Assembly (NCBI GenBank): GCA_021779935.1
Contig: JAJXZT010000005.1
Span: 1-57,879 of the forward strand
Source: Acidobacteriota bacterium
GTDB taxonomy: Bacteria; Acidobacteriota; Terriglobia; Terriglobales; Acidobacteriaceae
DNA: 57,879 bases
Reading direction: 5' to 3'
Shown: piece after piece, positions 7,944 to 16,569 of the stretch
How the letters are laid out: each line of letters opens with the position of its first letter
How positions within the stretch are numbered: the first letter of the stretch is position 1
The notes under the pieces: generated by a model
What the model was told of the DNA's origin: nothing
The model's database searches: none
What the model saw: only the letters and a program-made list of their open reading frames with translations
Program-made: the position numbers and the translations under genes

Positions 7944-9308
7944 CTATGAATATGTCAATTTCTTTTCAGGGTCGACAAACCACCACAGCATGCCGCCAAT
8001 CATGATGATGACAGCAGCAATTTCCAGAGCGGGGATCCATCCGAACTTATTTGCGAGAATTGGAGTAAGTATGGGAGAAACGATTCCTCCGACATTCCCT
8101 CCCCAATTCATCATGCCGCTGACCGTCCCGGCGTGTTCGCGGGATATGTCAATGGTGGTTGCCCAATGCGAGGCCAGAGCGAAGTAAATCGCTCCCGCAC
8201 CGATTGAGAGCCAAACTATTGCAATCCCCATATTGGTGACGCGCGCACCGATAATCAGCGCCACACCGGCAAGCAGCATTCCACCCATTGACACAACGCG
8301 ACGCCCACGACGCAGGCCAAAGCGCGTGGCGACCATATCGGAAGCGATGCCTCCCACGGGCGTCATGATCGCGATCGCAATGAAGGGACCAATCGCATAA
8401 AACGAACCTGCCATGATTGTCAGGTGGCGTTGCTCCACCAGGTAGGTAAAGAACCAGGTCATGTAGATGTAGACCATGTATCCGCAAGTCATGGCGGAAC
8501 AGAACAACATCCAGATGTTCGGCTCGCTGAAGATCTTGCGCCATGGGGTGCGCGTAATACTCTCGGGTTCCGCATGATTGACGAGTTCCGGGGCGAGAGT
8601 TTCCGGGCCGGCAGCGTGAATAATGGCAAGTTCTCCGGTGTTGACTCCGCGATGTTGTTCGGGCTTATCGCGCGCAACTTTGTACCAGATAAGGCCAGCA
8701 ATAATTCCCAGTACACCTGAAATTACAAACGACGCGCGCCAGCCATAGTTGAGCATCAGCCACGCGATGAACGGAGGCGTGATGGCAGCACCAACACCTC
8801 CACCGGCGAGCGGAACACTGGTGGCAAACGCGCGCTCCTTTACTGCCATCCAGTTGGCAATGGTGCGATTGAAACTGGGCCACGCAGCCGCCTCGCCTGC
8901 GCCAAGACAGAAGCGCATAAGACAGAGCGAGACGACTGCCGATACGCCGATGGGGCCAAACATCTCGACCGCGAATGCGGTTAGCGCCGTGAACACCGAC
9001 CACCAGAGAATGGCAAAGGTAAGAACCCGGCGCGAACCGAAGCGATCTCCGAGCCATCCGCCGGGCAGCTGAAACAGTCCGTAGGCAAGAATGAAGGCGC
9101 TGAAAATCTTGCCCATCTGAACGTCGGTCAGATGATATTCAAGCGTGATATCGCGCGCCGCGATGGAGATGTTAATGCGGTCGAGATACGTCACCATGCT
9201 GAGCATCAGCATGAGACCGAGAATCTGCCACCGCACGCCGGACGGCTTGATGGTGGCGAGTTCCGAGGCAACGGGCTCCTGGTTCGGTTGCGATATCGCG
9301 CTCAACAA
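7944..9308 (-). CDS. MFS transporter, anion:cation symporter (ACS)-like family
   Basis: A polytopic protein of 454 residues with about 12 hydrophobic segments. The N-terminal part TYLDRINISIAA and the loop GGWLGDRFGSRR match the ACS family (hexuronate, glucarate, phthalate and similar carboxylate importers). It sits directly after the SDR ending at 9309, whose stop abuts this start, inside the minus-strand catabolic run. Uptake of a carboxylate substrate across the inner membrane is the likely job; the substrate is unknown. Confidence 0.88.
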   Translation of the reverse strand: MLSAISQPNQEPVASELATIKPSGVRWQILGLMLMLSMVTYLDRINISIAARDITLEYHLTDVQMGKIFSAFILAYGLFQLPGGWLGDRFGSRRVLTFAILWWSVFTALTAFAVEMFGPIGVSAVVSLCLMRFCLGAGEAAAWPSFNRTIANWMAVKERAFATSVPLAGGGVGAAITPPFIAWLMLNYGWRASFVISGVLGIIAGLIWYKVARDKPEQHRGVNTGELAIIHAAGPETLAPELVNHAEPESITRTPWRKIFSEPNIWMLFCSAMTCGYMVYIYMTWFFTYLVEQRHLTIMAGSFYAIGPFIAIAIMTPVGGIASDMVATRFGLRRGRRVVSMGGMLLAGVALIIGARVTNMGIAIVWLSIGAGAIYFALASHWATTIDISREHAGTVSGMMNWGGNVGGIVSPILTPILANKFGWIPALEIAAVIIMIGGMLWWFVDPEKKLTYS

Positions 9309-10094
9309 TCACACTCCTTTGGAGGCGACGGGCCAACCGCCCCACGAGGTCCAACCGCCATCGACACAAAGCGTCTGGCCGGTGACATATGAAGATTCCG
9401 GCGACGCCAGAAAGAGCGCTACCGATGCGATCTCCGAGGGTTCGCCAAAACGAGACATCGGCGTGCGCTCAAGCACACGCGAGCCATCGAGGAGACCACG
9501 CTCGAAATTCTGACGAACAAGATCAGTCAGAATCGTGCCGGGCGCAATGCAGTTCACGCGTACTCCGCTCTCAGCCCACTCACAGGCGAGCGCCTTGGTG
9601 AACATGATCTTGGCGGCTTCAACGGTGGAATAGATGACGCGCAAAGGAAGAGCGACAACGCCCGCGACCGAAGCGATGTTGATGATGGAACCGCTCTTTC
9701 GTTCGCGCATGATCTTTCCGGCGAGTTGCGACGCCAGCAGGACGCCTCGCATGTGAATTCCAATCATGCGATCCCACTCCGATTCAGCGATCTCCGCGAA
9801 TGGCTTGGTAAGTCCAAAACCGGCATTATTAACGAGGACATCAACCGTGCCGAACTCGCGCACGCAGAGATCCACCAGTTCACGTACGGAATCGCTGTCG
9901 GCTACATCGCCGCAAAGAGCGCCGGCGCGCGCACCCAGTTGCTCAATTTCCCGCACCGTGTTCGACGCTTCCCGATCGTTGTCGAGATAATTGAAGGCAA
10001 CGTTTGCACCTTCACGCGCGAAGCGCAAGGCAATAGCCTTCCCGATTCCACGAGAACCGCCGGTCACGATCACACTTTTTCCGCTCAATATCAT
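9309..10094 (-). CDS. SDR-family protein with altered catalytic motif (YxxxE)
   Basis: Classical short-chain dehydrogenase scaffold: TGGSRGIGKA nucleotide loop, VNNAG, the IINIAS strand, and the C-terminal YVTGQTLCVDGGW. Tyr155 is present in VIYSTVEAAK, but the Lys expected four residues later is Glu159, so the usual YxxxK proton relay is broken. A Lys lies at Y+7. ATG 10094 is chosen because the preceding in-frame residues do not match SDR N-termini and would run into the amidohydrolase gene. It lies between the amidohydrolase and the MFS transporter. Confidence 0.87.
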   Translation of the reverse strand: MILSGKSVIVTGGSRGIGKAIALRFAREGANVAFNYLDNDREASNTVREIEQLGARAGALCGDVADSDSVRELVDLCVREFGTVDVLVNNAGFGLTKPFAEIAESEWDRMIGIHMRGVLLASQLAGKIMRERKSGSIINIASVAGVVALPLRVIYSTVEAAKIMFTKALACEWAESGVRVNCIAPGTILTDLVRQNFERGLLDGSRVLERTPMSRFGEPSEIASVALFLASPESSYVTGQTLCVDGGWTSWGGWPVASKGV

Positions 10095-10104
10095 CAGCGC
10101 ACCG

Positions 10105-11676
10105 TCATGCCTGGTAAGTGATTCGCCCACGGGAAATTGTCGTCTCGACACTGACATCCTTGATGTTTTGCTGGGCAACTTTAAGAATGTCATCCGACAC
10201 GACGACAACGTCTCCGCGTTTGCCGACCTTCAACGTTCCGGTTTCGTATTCTTCGAATCCGAGATATGCACTGTTCCAGGTAAACATTTTCAGCGCTTCG
10301 AGCGGCGTGATGCGCTGCTCCGGATTGAAGTGGTTGACAGCCGCATGGATTCCCCAGATTGGACGTACAGGAGTGACAAAACTATCAGACCCGCCACCGG
10401 CAACAACGCCCGCATCCAGAAACCAACGATACGGATGCGTCCGCAATGCGCGCTCGGGGCCGAGCCGGCGAACATACATATCGTGGAATATCTCCGCAAA
10501 GTACGGCTGGACGCCGGAACCGACTCCCAGTTGTGCGGCCTTCCATACCTGTTCCCGCGTCGGAAAATAGAAATGGTCGATGCGATGACGGTGATTGGAA
10601 CGCGGGTACGTACGAATCGCATTCTCGTAAGCGGTCAACATCTGTCCGACCGCGCGCTCGCAGGTGGCGTGGACGACGATTTGCAGACCTGCCTTGTGGC
10701 AGCGCAGTACCCACTCGTTGAGGTCTTCCTGCTTGTGATATTCCGGACCGCTAGTCGCAGGGTTATCCTCGTACGGCGCATAGAGCGCGCCCGTGTGGGC
10801 AGCCGGACTGCCATCGATGAGTACACATCCGCCGATGCGTGGAAGACCGAGGCTCAGAATTCGCTCGAGGTCCATCACCTGGTAATAGAGCAGCGTGGAG
10901 AACGGCAAGTCGGCTTGATGCGCGAGAAAGTCTTCCACGTCGGGATCGCCGTTGATGCGGCCGCCTTCGAGGCAATGCACAGTGGTGACGCCGCCAGCGA
11001 CGGAATGTTCGGAAATGATGGAAAGACAGCGACGTCGCACTTCAGGCGTCAACAGGGTCATCAACTTGCCCTGCGAACTGAAGGCAATTTTCTCGCGAAG
11101 CGGGCCGGCAGCCTTGCCTGTATCCGGTTCGCGTTCAACACCCGGCGTGGTGGGATCGAGGTTCAGCCACTCAATGGCCCGCGTGTTGAGAACGCAAGAA
11201 TGGCCGTTGAGATGGAGAAGATAGACGATGTGGTCCGGAGCAACGGCATCAAGCTCATGCCTGGTTGGGTAGCGCCTTTCCTCGAGCACCGTGTCAGCCC
11301 ATCCTCGCCCCATCAGCAGTTGTCCCTTGGGCGTAGTCGCGGCCCGCTGGCTCAGCGCGTTCTGGATTTCCGCGATTGTGCGTAGCCCGCGAAGATCGAC
11401 CATCTGCTCCATGAGGCCGCTGCGCCAGAAGTGAACGTGGCAGTCGATGAAGCCGGGGTAAGCGACGCGGCCTTTGAGGTCGATGGCGCGCGTCTCCGGT
11501 TGCAGGCGCCGGGCTTCGTCAGAGGAGCCAGTGAAGACAATGCGGCCGTCACGGATAGCAATGGCGTCAACCACCGGCTGTGATTGTTCAAGGGTAACGA
11601 TTCGCCCATTGAATAAGACAATATCCTCGCCTTTGGGGACACGCTCAGTCGGGTTGTTGTTCAATGCGTCCTCCAT
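10105..11676 (-). CDS. YtcJ-like metal-dependent amidohydrolase
   Basis: This 523-residue protein belongs to the amidohydrolase-3 (YtcJ) group: beta-sandwich N-terminus (LFNGRIVTLE), first metal motif GFIDCHVHFW, a His in VVHATCERA, RHRIDHFYF, and the late Asp in GGGSDSFV, ending with GKRGDVVVVS. Such enzymes hydrolyse C-N bonds of amides, carbamates or cyclic ureas. No signal peptide is visible, so cytoplasmic. It starts 2 bases after the preceding SDR stop and is tightly packed in the catabolic run. Confidence 0.88.
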   Translation of the reverse strand: MEDALNNNPTERVPKGEDIVLFNGRIVTLEQSQPVVDAIAIRDGRIVFTGSSDEARRLQPETRAIDLKGRVAYPGFIDCHVHFWRSGLMEQMVDLRGLRTIAEIQNALSQRAATTPKGQLLMGRGWADTVLEERRYPTRHELDAVAPDHIVYLLHLNGHSCVLNTRAIEWLNLDPTTPGVEREPDTGKAAGPLREKIAFSSQGKLMTLLTPEVRRRCLSIISEHSVAGGVTTVHCLEGGRINGDPDVEDFLAHQADLPFSTLLYYQVMDLERILSLGLPRIGGCVLIDGSPAAHTGALYAPYEDNPATSGPEYHKQEDLNEWVLRCHKAGLQIVVHATCERAVGQMLTAYENAIRTYPRSNHRHRIDHFYFPTREQVWKAAQLGVGSGVQPYFAEIFHDMYVRRLGPERALRTHPYRWFLDAGVVAGGGSDSFVTPVRPIWGIHAAVNHFNPEQRITPLEALKMFTWNSAYLGFEEYETGTLKVGKRGDVVVVSDDILKVAQQNIKDVSVETTISRGRITYQA

Positions 11677-11678
11677 GT

Positions 11679-12440
11679 TTAATGCATGGTGCGCCCGCCG
11701 TCGACGGGAACAACCGCTCCGGTGATATACGAGGCTTCATGCGAGGCAAGAAACACGGCCACACGAGCAATCTCTTCCACTGCGGCAATCCTGCGAAGGG
11801 GATAGCGGGCTTCCACGGCCTTTCGCGCGGCGGCAGGATCAGCGGCCTGGTTCATCGACGAATGCAACAACGGCGTATCGACCGCGCCCGGACATACGCA
11901 ATTTGCACGGATAGCGGGAGCGAGATCGAGTGCCAATGATTTTGTGAACGCGATCAGGGCGCCCTTGGAGGCGTTGTAAGCAGGATGGTTCGCAATTGGA
12001 GAAATGCCCGCGGCGGAAGCAATATTGACGATGGCTCCGCCGCGAGCGCTCAGGAACCCGACAACGTGCTTGCAGACAAGAAATGCGGATCGCACATTTA
12101 CCGCCATGACTTCGTCCCACCGTTCCGCCGAAGTTTCGGCGAGCGAGGCGTTCATGTCGATCCCAGCACAATTCACCAGGACGTCGATTTGGGAGCCCAT
12201 CTGCCGGACGCGTTCGGCAATCTCCACTGCCGTGGATTCGAGCGAGAGATCCCCTACGATGGTTTCGACCGCGCTTCCCATTTTTCTCAGGTCATCGGCG
12301 ACACGTAAGAGCATCTCCCGGTCGCGATCGACGAGGAGAAGCCGCGCGCCTTCCTCCGCGAAGATTGCGGCCGATGCTCTTCCGATTCCGGAAGCGGCAC
12401 CGGTGACTATCGCGTTCATGCTGGAGAAGCGCATTGCCAT
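11679..12440 (-). CDS. SDR-family oxidoreductase
   Basis: A 253-residue classical SDR: VTGAASGIGRA at residues 11-21, VNCAG, IVNIASAAG with the catalytic Ser strand, intact YNASK (Tyr and Lys), and YITGAVVPVDGG at the C-terminus. It probably interconverts a hydroxyl and keto group with NAD(P). Two bases separate it from the deacetylase and two from the amidohydrolase, so the three are surely co-transcribed. Substrate unknown. Confidence 0.9.
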   Translation of the reverse strand: MAMRFSSMNAIVTGAASGIGRASAAIFAEEGARLLLVDRDREMLLRVADDLRKMGSAVETIVGDLSLESTAVEIAERVRQMGSQIDVLVNCAGIDMNASLAETSAERWDEVMAVNVRSAFLVCKHVVGFLSARGGAIVNIASAAGISPIANHPAYNASKGALIAFTKSLALDLAPAIRANCVCPGAVDTPLLHSSMNQAADPAAARKAVEARYPLRRIAAVEEIARVAVFLASHEASYITGAVVPVDGGRTMH

Positions 12441-12442
12441 CG

Positions 12443-13249
12443 CTACAAACTATCCTTCAGGCTCATGGCGAGATCGCAAAAACGGAAGAACGTTACATCC
12501 TTGTGCCCGCGAATGTATTCAATAAGCCGCTCCAAGAGCGTGATACGCGACGGACGCCCGATAATCTGCGGGTGCATCGCGAGGTTGAACAATTTCCGCT
12601 CCTTGTACAGAGTGTCAAATTCAGCGGACCAATGTTCAAAGACCGCTGAAGGCGGCATCATGACGCGACCGACCAGTTGAATGCTGTACAGGAAGAAAGG
12701 CGCATCATCGAGTACCCAAGCAAACGGAAACTCGATCAGCTCCGTCTTTTTGCCGTCGATGACATGCTTATAAGGAACGTCACGGTCGAAGAAATTCGAC
12801 GAGTAGAGAAAGCCATATTCGAGCAGCAGCCGCATCGTGTTCGGGCTGAATTCCGCCGCCGGTGAGCGCCACCCCAACGGTTTGCTCCCGGTAAGCCCGG
12901 CGATGAGGTCGGTCGCCTTTTCGAACTCCTGACGCTCCTCGACCTCATCCATGTCCTGCACCCATCGGTGTGAATAACTATGGTGGGCTATCTCATGGCC
13001 CGCAGCGTGAATCTCCTGAACGACTTCGCGATTTCGCTCGATGATCATTCCAGGGACGAAGAACGTACAGGTAATACCGTACTTGGCAAGCAGATTCAGG
13101 ATGCGAGGCACGCCGGCGCGATATCCGTATGCGCCCTGAGACAAGGCGACGGGGCGCTGCCAGTTCTTGCTGTCGCGCGCGGTCCACAACAGTTCCGCGT
13201 CCAGATCAAATGACAGCAACACCGGGAGCGATGTGTTTGCGCCATCCAT
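12443..13249 (-). CDS. Polysaccharide deacetylase-family hydrolase
   Basis: NodB-homology protein of 268 residues: the first acidic motif reads SFDLDAE, the metal-binding HxxxH motif is HHSYSHRW, and WRSPAAEFSP matches the third NodB motif. The short cytoplasmic form without signal peptide resembles the PuuE/peptidoglycan-deacetylase-like group, which includes enzymes acting on cyclic amides as well as N-acetyl sugars. In this operon an amide or N-acyl amino-acid substrate is plausible, but this is inference. Confidence 0.85.
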   Translation of the reverse strand: MDGANTSLPVLLSFDLDAELLWTARDSKNWQRPVALSQGAYGYRAGVPRILNLLAKYGITCTFFVPGMIIERNREVVQEIHAAGHEIAHHSYSHRWVQDMDEVEERQEFEKATDLIAGLTGSKPLGWRSPAAEFSPNTMRLLLEYGFLYSSNFFDRDVPYKHVIDGKKTELIEFPFAWVLDDAPFFLYSIQLVGRVMMPPSAVFEHWSAEFDTLYKERKLFNLAMHPQIIGRPSRITLLERLIEYIRGHKDVTFFRFCDLAMSLKDSL

Positions 13250-13258
13250 AAGAACTCC

Positions 13259-14398
13259 TCACTTGCCTTGTAACTTTGCGGTGTAGTCTCGATAGGCCGG
13301 CCAGTCTGGAATCGACGTGGCCATCTTGGCCGACTGAATGATTGCCTCGGAAACGACTTCCGCGGCAAGCGTCCCGACCACGGACAGCGATAGATCCGAT
13401 TTGACCTGACGCGTGGAGACGCCAAACAGCGTGTCACCGTCGCCGGGAGTGTGGTACGGGTTGATGCAGCGGGCAGCGCCGCAGTTCGCCATCATCGCGA
13501 TCTTCGTCATCTCCGTCTTGTTGAACTCGGCATTGGTGGCGACCACGCCGATGGTGGTGGCGTGCATGACCGGATCTTCCGGGATGATGGCCGCACGCAT
13601 GCCGGAGCGCGGAGGATTGGACCTGAGAACGTCCGGAATAGAGGCCAATCCCTTGCCATCCTTGGTGCGGGCGCCGGCGATGACATTTCCGGTACGCCAA
13701 TCGACGATATTGCCCACAGCATTGACGACCATGAGGGCGGAGATGATGACATCGTCGACCTGCATGCTCGCCATTCCCACGCCGGCCTTCATGCCCTTCA
13801 TGCCTTGCTGGTAAAGCATTTTGCCAACCGTGGCGCCAGCGCCAGCACCGATGTTTCCCTGCTCCGTGGCGTGGTCGGTAGCGGCAAGGCAGGCCTTGTA
13901 CGCGGATTCGGCGTCTGGACGAATGGTAGGATCGCCGACGCCAAGATCGTAGATGATGGCGCCAACGACGATCGGGACGAGGCCAATGCCGAAATGCAAC
14001 CCGATCTTCTGCTCTTCCAGGTAGCGGACCGCGCCGGGGACGCTGGCAAGCCCAAAGGAACTGCCTCCAGACAGCACGATGCCCCATACTTCCTGAATGA
14101 AGCTCACTGGCTGGAGAAGCGCAACTTGATAGGTGCCAGGCGCCGAGCCATCGTAGTCAACACCGCAGGCTGCGCCTTTTTCGCCGAAGAGAAGAACCGT
14201 GCACCCCGTGGGACGCCGGGGATCGGTATAATGCCCGACCTTGATGCCCGGAACATCGGTTATCGATCCTGTCAGTTTGCGCGGAGTTATGGCGCGCTTC
14301 TTTCCCACTTGACCGGCGGCGGACAAATCTCCCGCCACTAGCGCGCCCGTCGCGCCGAGCACAACACCGCTGAATTCTCTCCGGCTGATTTTTGGCAT
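13259..14398 (-). CDS. P1 (S58, DmpA/BapA-type) aminopeptidase, Tat-exported
   Basis: Begins with a twin-arginine signal (SRREFSGVVLG followed by a hydrophobic stretch). The body has the P1/S58 hallmarks: GSITDVPGIKVGHYTD, SGGSSFGL, EQGNIGAGAGATVGK and the nucleophile region ATTIGVVATNAEF, where the precursor is expected to self-cleave. The family includes L-aminopeptidase/D-esterase DmpA and beta-aminopeptidases BapA. The residue before the TT pair is Ala, whereas the paralogue at 15425-16543 has Asn. It follows the GntR gene with 129 bases between. Confidence 0.9.
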   Translation of the reverse strand: MPKISRREFSGVVLGATGALVAGDLSAAGQVGKKRAITPRKLTGSITDVPGIKVGHYTDPRRPTGCTVLLFGEKGAACGVDYDGSAPGTYQVALLQPVSFIQEVWGIVLSGGSSFGLASVPGAVRYLEEQKIGLHFGIGLVPIVVGAIIYDLGVGDPTIRPDAESAYKACLAATDHATEQGNIGAGAGATVGKMLYQQGMKGMKAGVGMASMQVDDVIISALMVVNAVGNIVDWRTGNVIAGARTKDGKGLASIPDVLRSNPPRSGMRAAIIPEDPVMHATTIGVVATNAEFNKTEMTKIAMMANCGAARCINPYHTPGDGDTLFGVSTRQVKSDLSLSVVGTLAAEVVSEAIIQSAKMATSIPDWPAYRDYTAKLQGK

Positions 14399-14507
14399 GA
14401 AGTCCTCCCTTGGGAAAGCACTTTGTATTGATCAATCAAGGCCAGCACGCCCGCGATGCGACAAATGGAGCGCCCCTCCCTAAAACCAGGAGAGGCTGAG
14501 CGAGTGT

Positions 14508-14517
14508 CTGTATACTT
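14508..14517. promoter_or_regulatory. GTATAC-core element before the first P1 peptidase
   Basis: CTGTATACTT lies in the gap between the GntR gene and the P1 peptidase at 13259-14398, on the promoter side of the latter. It shares the CTGTATAC core with the stronger elements at 15308 and 25185. Alone it would not be convincing; it is listed because of its position. Confidence 0.3.
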
Positions 14518-14527
14518 CAACTCCCGG

Positions 14528-15298
14528 CTAGCGCCCCACGCGCACTCCGGGCCGAGATTTCTTTCTTGCCGTACCGGAACTTCGCTGGCGCACCGGTTCA
14601 GCAACTGGCAGGCGTTCAGCCTGTCCCTGTATGGTGAATTGGCCGCACAAGCCAGCTCCGTCCTGACCGGGATAGAAAATGCGCGCACTTCTCCGCATCG
14701 TGTTGAGAACGTGCTGATGCGTCAGCCTTCTCGCCTCCGCGCTCTTGTGCTTGCGGATGGCGTCGATGATGAGAGAATGCTCGCGAACAATTTCAGAGCC
14801 GAAGGAGTCGACGCTCAATCCCAGGTAGAAATAACGCATGAGGCGCGTGTGCACGCTGGAAACGATATCGACGAGATAGTTGTTCCCGGATGCTCGCGCG
14901 ATGCCGATATGCAGGTTCCGGTTCTGCTCGAGGAATTCGTAGTAACTGGATTTCTGCTTGTCTTTGTACTGGTAGCGCGCCCAGACATCCATCTCGTCCA
15001 CTTGCCTGGGCGTCGCGCGCACGGCCGCGAGATCGGCAGCCGAGGGATCGACAATGAGCTGAACTTCCTGCAGGTTGTTGAATTCCGAGATGGTGAGAGG
15101 GGCAACAAAGTAGCCGCGAAACGGAATGATGGTGATAAACGCTTCGTTGGCGAGCAGGCGACAGGCTTCGCGAACCGGCGTACGGCTGGTCTTGTATCTC
15201 TTTGCGAGTTCGCCCTCAGAAAGCGGCATTCCGGGAGGCAGTACGCACGTGACTACGTCGTGCTTAAACTCCCGGTATAGTCGTTCCGCAGAAGTCAT
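14528..15298 (-). CDS. GntR-family transcriptional regulator, FCD (FadR-like) subfamily
   Basis: N-terminal winged helix with the GntR signature LSEGELAKRYKTSRTPVREA (about residues 25-45), then an all-helical FCD ligand domain with His residues in NRNLHIGIA, REHSLI and LTHQHV that would bind a metal and a carboxylate effector. The C-terminal 30 residues are basic and not part of the family core. The start at 15298 is chosen because the upstream ATG would place the palindrome at 15308 inside the gene. It sits between two P1 peptidase genes and probably controls the cluster. Confidence 0.9.
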   Translation of the reverse strand: MTSAERLYREFKHDVVTCVLPPGMPLSEGELAKRYKTSRTPVREACRLLANEAFITIIPFRGYFVAPLTISEFNNLQEVQLIVDPSAADLAAVRATPRQVDEMDVWARYQYKDKQKSSYYEFLEQNRNLHIGIARASGNNYLVDIVSSVHTRLMRYFYLGLSVDSFGSEIVREHSLIIDAIRKHKSAEARRLTHQHVLNTMRRSARIFYPGQDGAGLCGQFTIQGQAERLPVAEPVRQRSSGTARKKSRPGVRVGR

Positions 15299-15307
15299 TG
15301 TCACTCC

Positions 15308-15324
15308 GTATACATGCTGTATAC
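15308..15324. promoter_or_regulatory. Palindromic operator before the GntR gene
   Basis: GTATACA-TGC-TGTATAC is a perfect inverted repeat with 7-base arms, ending 10 bases upstream of the GntR start codon. FCD-type GntR regulators commonly bind short palindromes of the TTGTATACAA kind, so autoregulation is likely. The right arm with its flank (GCTGTATACAA) is repeated exactly at 25185-25195. Confidence 0.65.
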
Positions 15325-15424
15325 AATATTTACACCTTAGTTTCCGGCACAAAGTCTGTCAAGAACATTCCCCAAATATTCTCGCGTTCATCCAATGATG
15401 CCGCGCTTCCGCACTGCGTATTCG

Positions 15425-16543
15425 CTAGGCGGAAATATCCCGATAGGCGGGGGTGCCGGCCACGCTTTCGGCATTCAACACGGCGCGTAGAATCGCCTGC
15501 TCCATCACCATGGCCGCAATCGCGCCAATGGCGCCGTGGTTTACCTTGACCCCTTTCAGAGTTCCAGTCGCGAGCGCAAAGATCGTATCGCCGTCAGCCG
15601 GAGTGTGAACCGGGTTAATCGCCCGAGCATAGCCGTCGTGGGCCATTTGCGCGATTTTCGAAACCTGCACTTTTTCAAGTTCGGCGTTGGTGGCGACGAC
15701 GCCGATGGTAGTGTTCATCCCCTTCGGCATCAGGACACTGTATCCTCGCATGATCTCGGCCATCGAATCGCGGAACCCATGGCCGCCGGCGGCGCGCGCG
15801 CCTGCAACGACTTTGCCGGTGCGAGGATTGACGACATCGCCCACGGCATTCACCGCAACGATCGCCCCAACAACGACACCCGTATCGCCAATTTTCACGC
15901 TTGCCGAACCGAGACCGGACTTCATCGCGAACTGCGGTCCAAACATCTTGCCGATCGTCGCGCCAGCCCCGGCGCCAATGTTTCCCTGCTGCACCGGATT
16001 GGCCGTCGCCGCCAGACATGCCTGGTAGCCCGACTCAGCCGTGGGACGAATTTTGAAATCGCCGCCAAATCCCAAGTCAAAGAGAATTGCGGCGGGAACA
16101 ATCGGGACCACTCCCAGATTGCCGATCTTGTAGCCGGACCCGTGCTCTTCCAGGTACTTCATCACTCCACTCGCCGTATCGAGCCCGTAGGCGCTGCCTC
16201 CAGAAAGGACTATGGCCTCGACTTGCTGCACGGTGTTGATGGGGTTAAGCAGATCGGTTTCACGCGTACCGGGCGCGGAGCCGCGCACATCAACGCCGCC
16301 CACCGCTCCAGCTTCGCACAGCACAACAGTACATCCCGTGGGCCGCGCCTTGAGCGTATGATGCCCGACCTTGATACCCTCAACGTCAGTGATACTGCCA
16401 GGGCCAAGCCATTCCAGGCTGTCGCGACCAGCAGCAGCGCCGGTCGCGCCATCGGGAAGCGCCGCAACACCAACCCCCTTGGCACCGGCTGCAAGCATCA
16501 TCGCCATCATGCCCTGATTGAATTCTCTGCGTTCCATACTCAT
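15425..16543 (-). CDS. P1 (S58, DmpA/BapA-type) aminopeptidase, Tat-exported, second copy
   Basis: Paralogue of the protein at 13259-14398 with the same architecture: twin-arginine start (ERREFNQG, then a hydrophobic stretch), GSITDVEGIKVGHHT, SGGSAYGL, QQGNIGAGAGATIGK and the nucleophile segment MNTTIGVVATNAELEK. Asn before the Thr pair is the classic self-cleavage arrangement reported for NylC-like members. Expected in the periplasm, removing N-terminal residues from small peptides or amides, possibly beta-amino acids. It follows the Na+/solute symporter gene by 26 bases. Confidence 0.9.
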   Translation of the reverse strand: MSMERREFNQGMMAMMLAAGAKGVGVAALPDGATGAAAGRDSLEWLGPGSITDVEGIKVGHHTLKARPTGCTVVLCEAGAVGGVDVRGSAPGTRETDLLNPINTVQQVEAIVLSGGSAYGLDTASGVMKYLEEHGSGYKIGNLGVVPIVPAAILFDLGFGGDFKIRPTAESGYQACLAATANPVQQGNIGAGAGATIGKMFGPQFAMKSGLGSASVKIGDTGVVVGAIVAVNAVGDVVNPRTGKVVAGARAAGGHGFRDSMAEIMRGYSVLMPKGMNTTIGVVATNAELEKVQVSKIAQMAHDGYARAINPVHTPADGDTIFALATGTLKGVKVNHGAIGAIAAMVMEQAILRAVLNAESVAGTPAYRDISA

Positions 16544-16569
16544 CTCCTATGTGCCGACTGCTTGAACTC

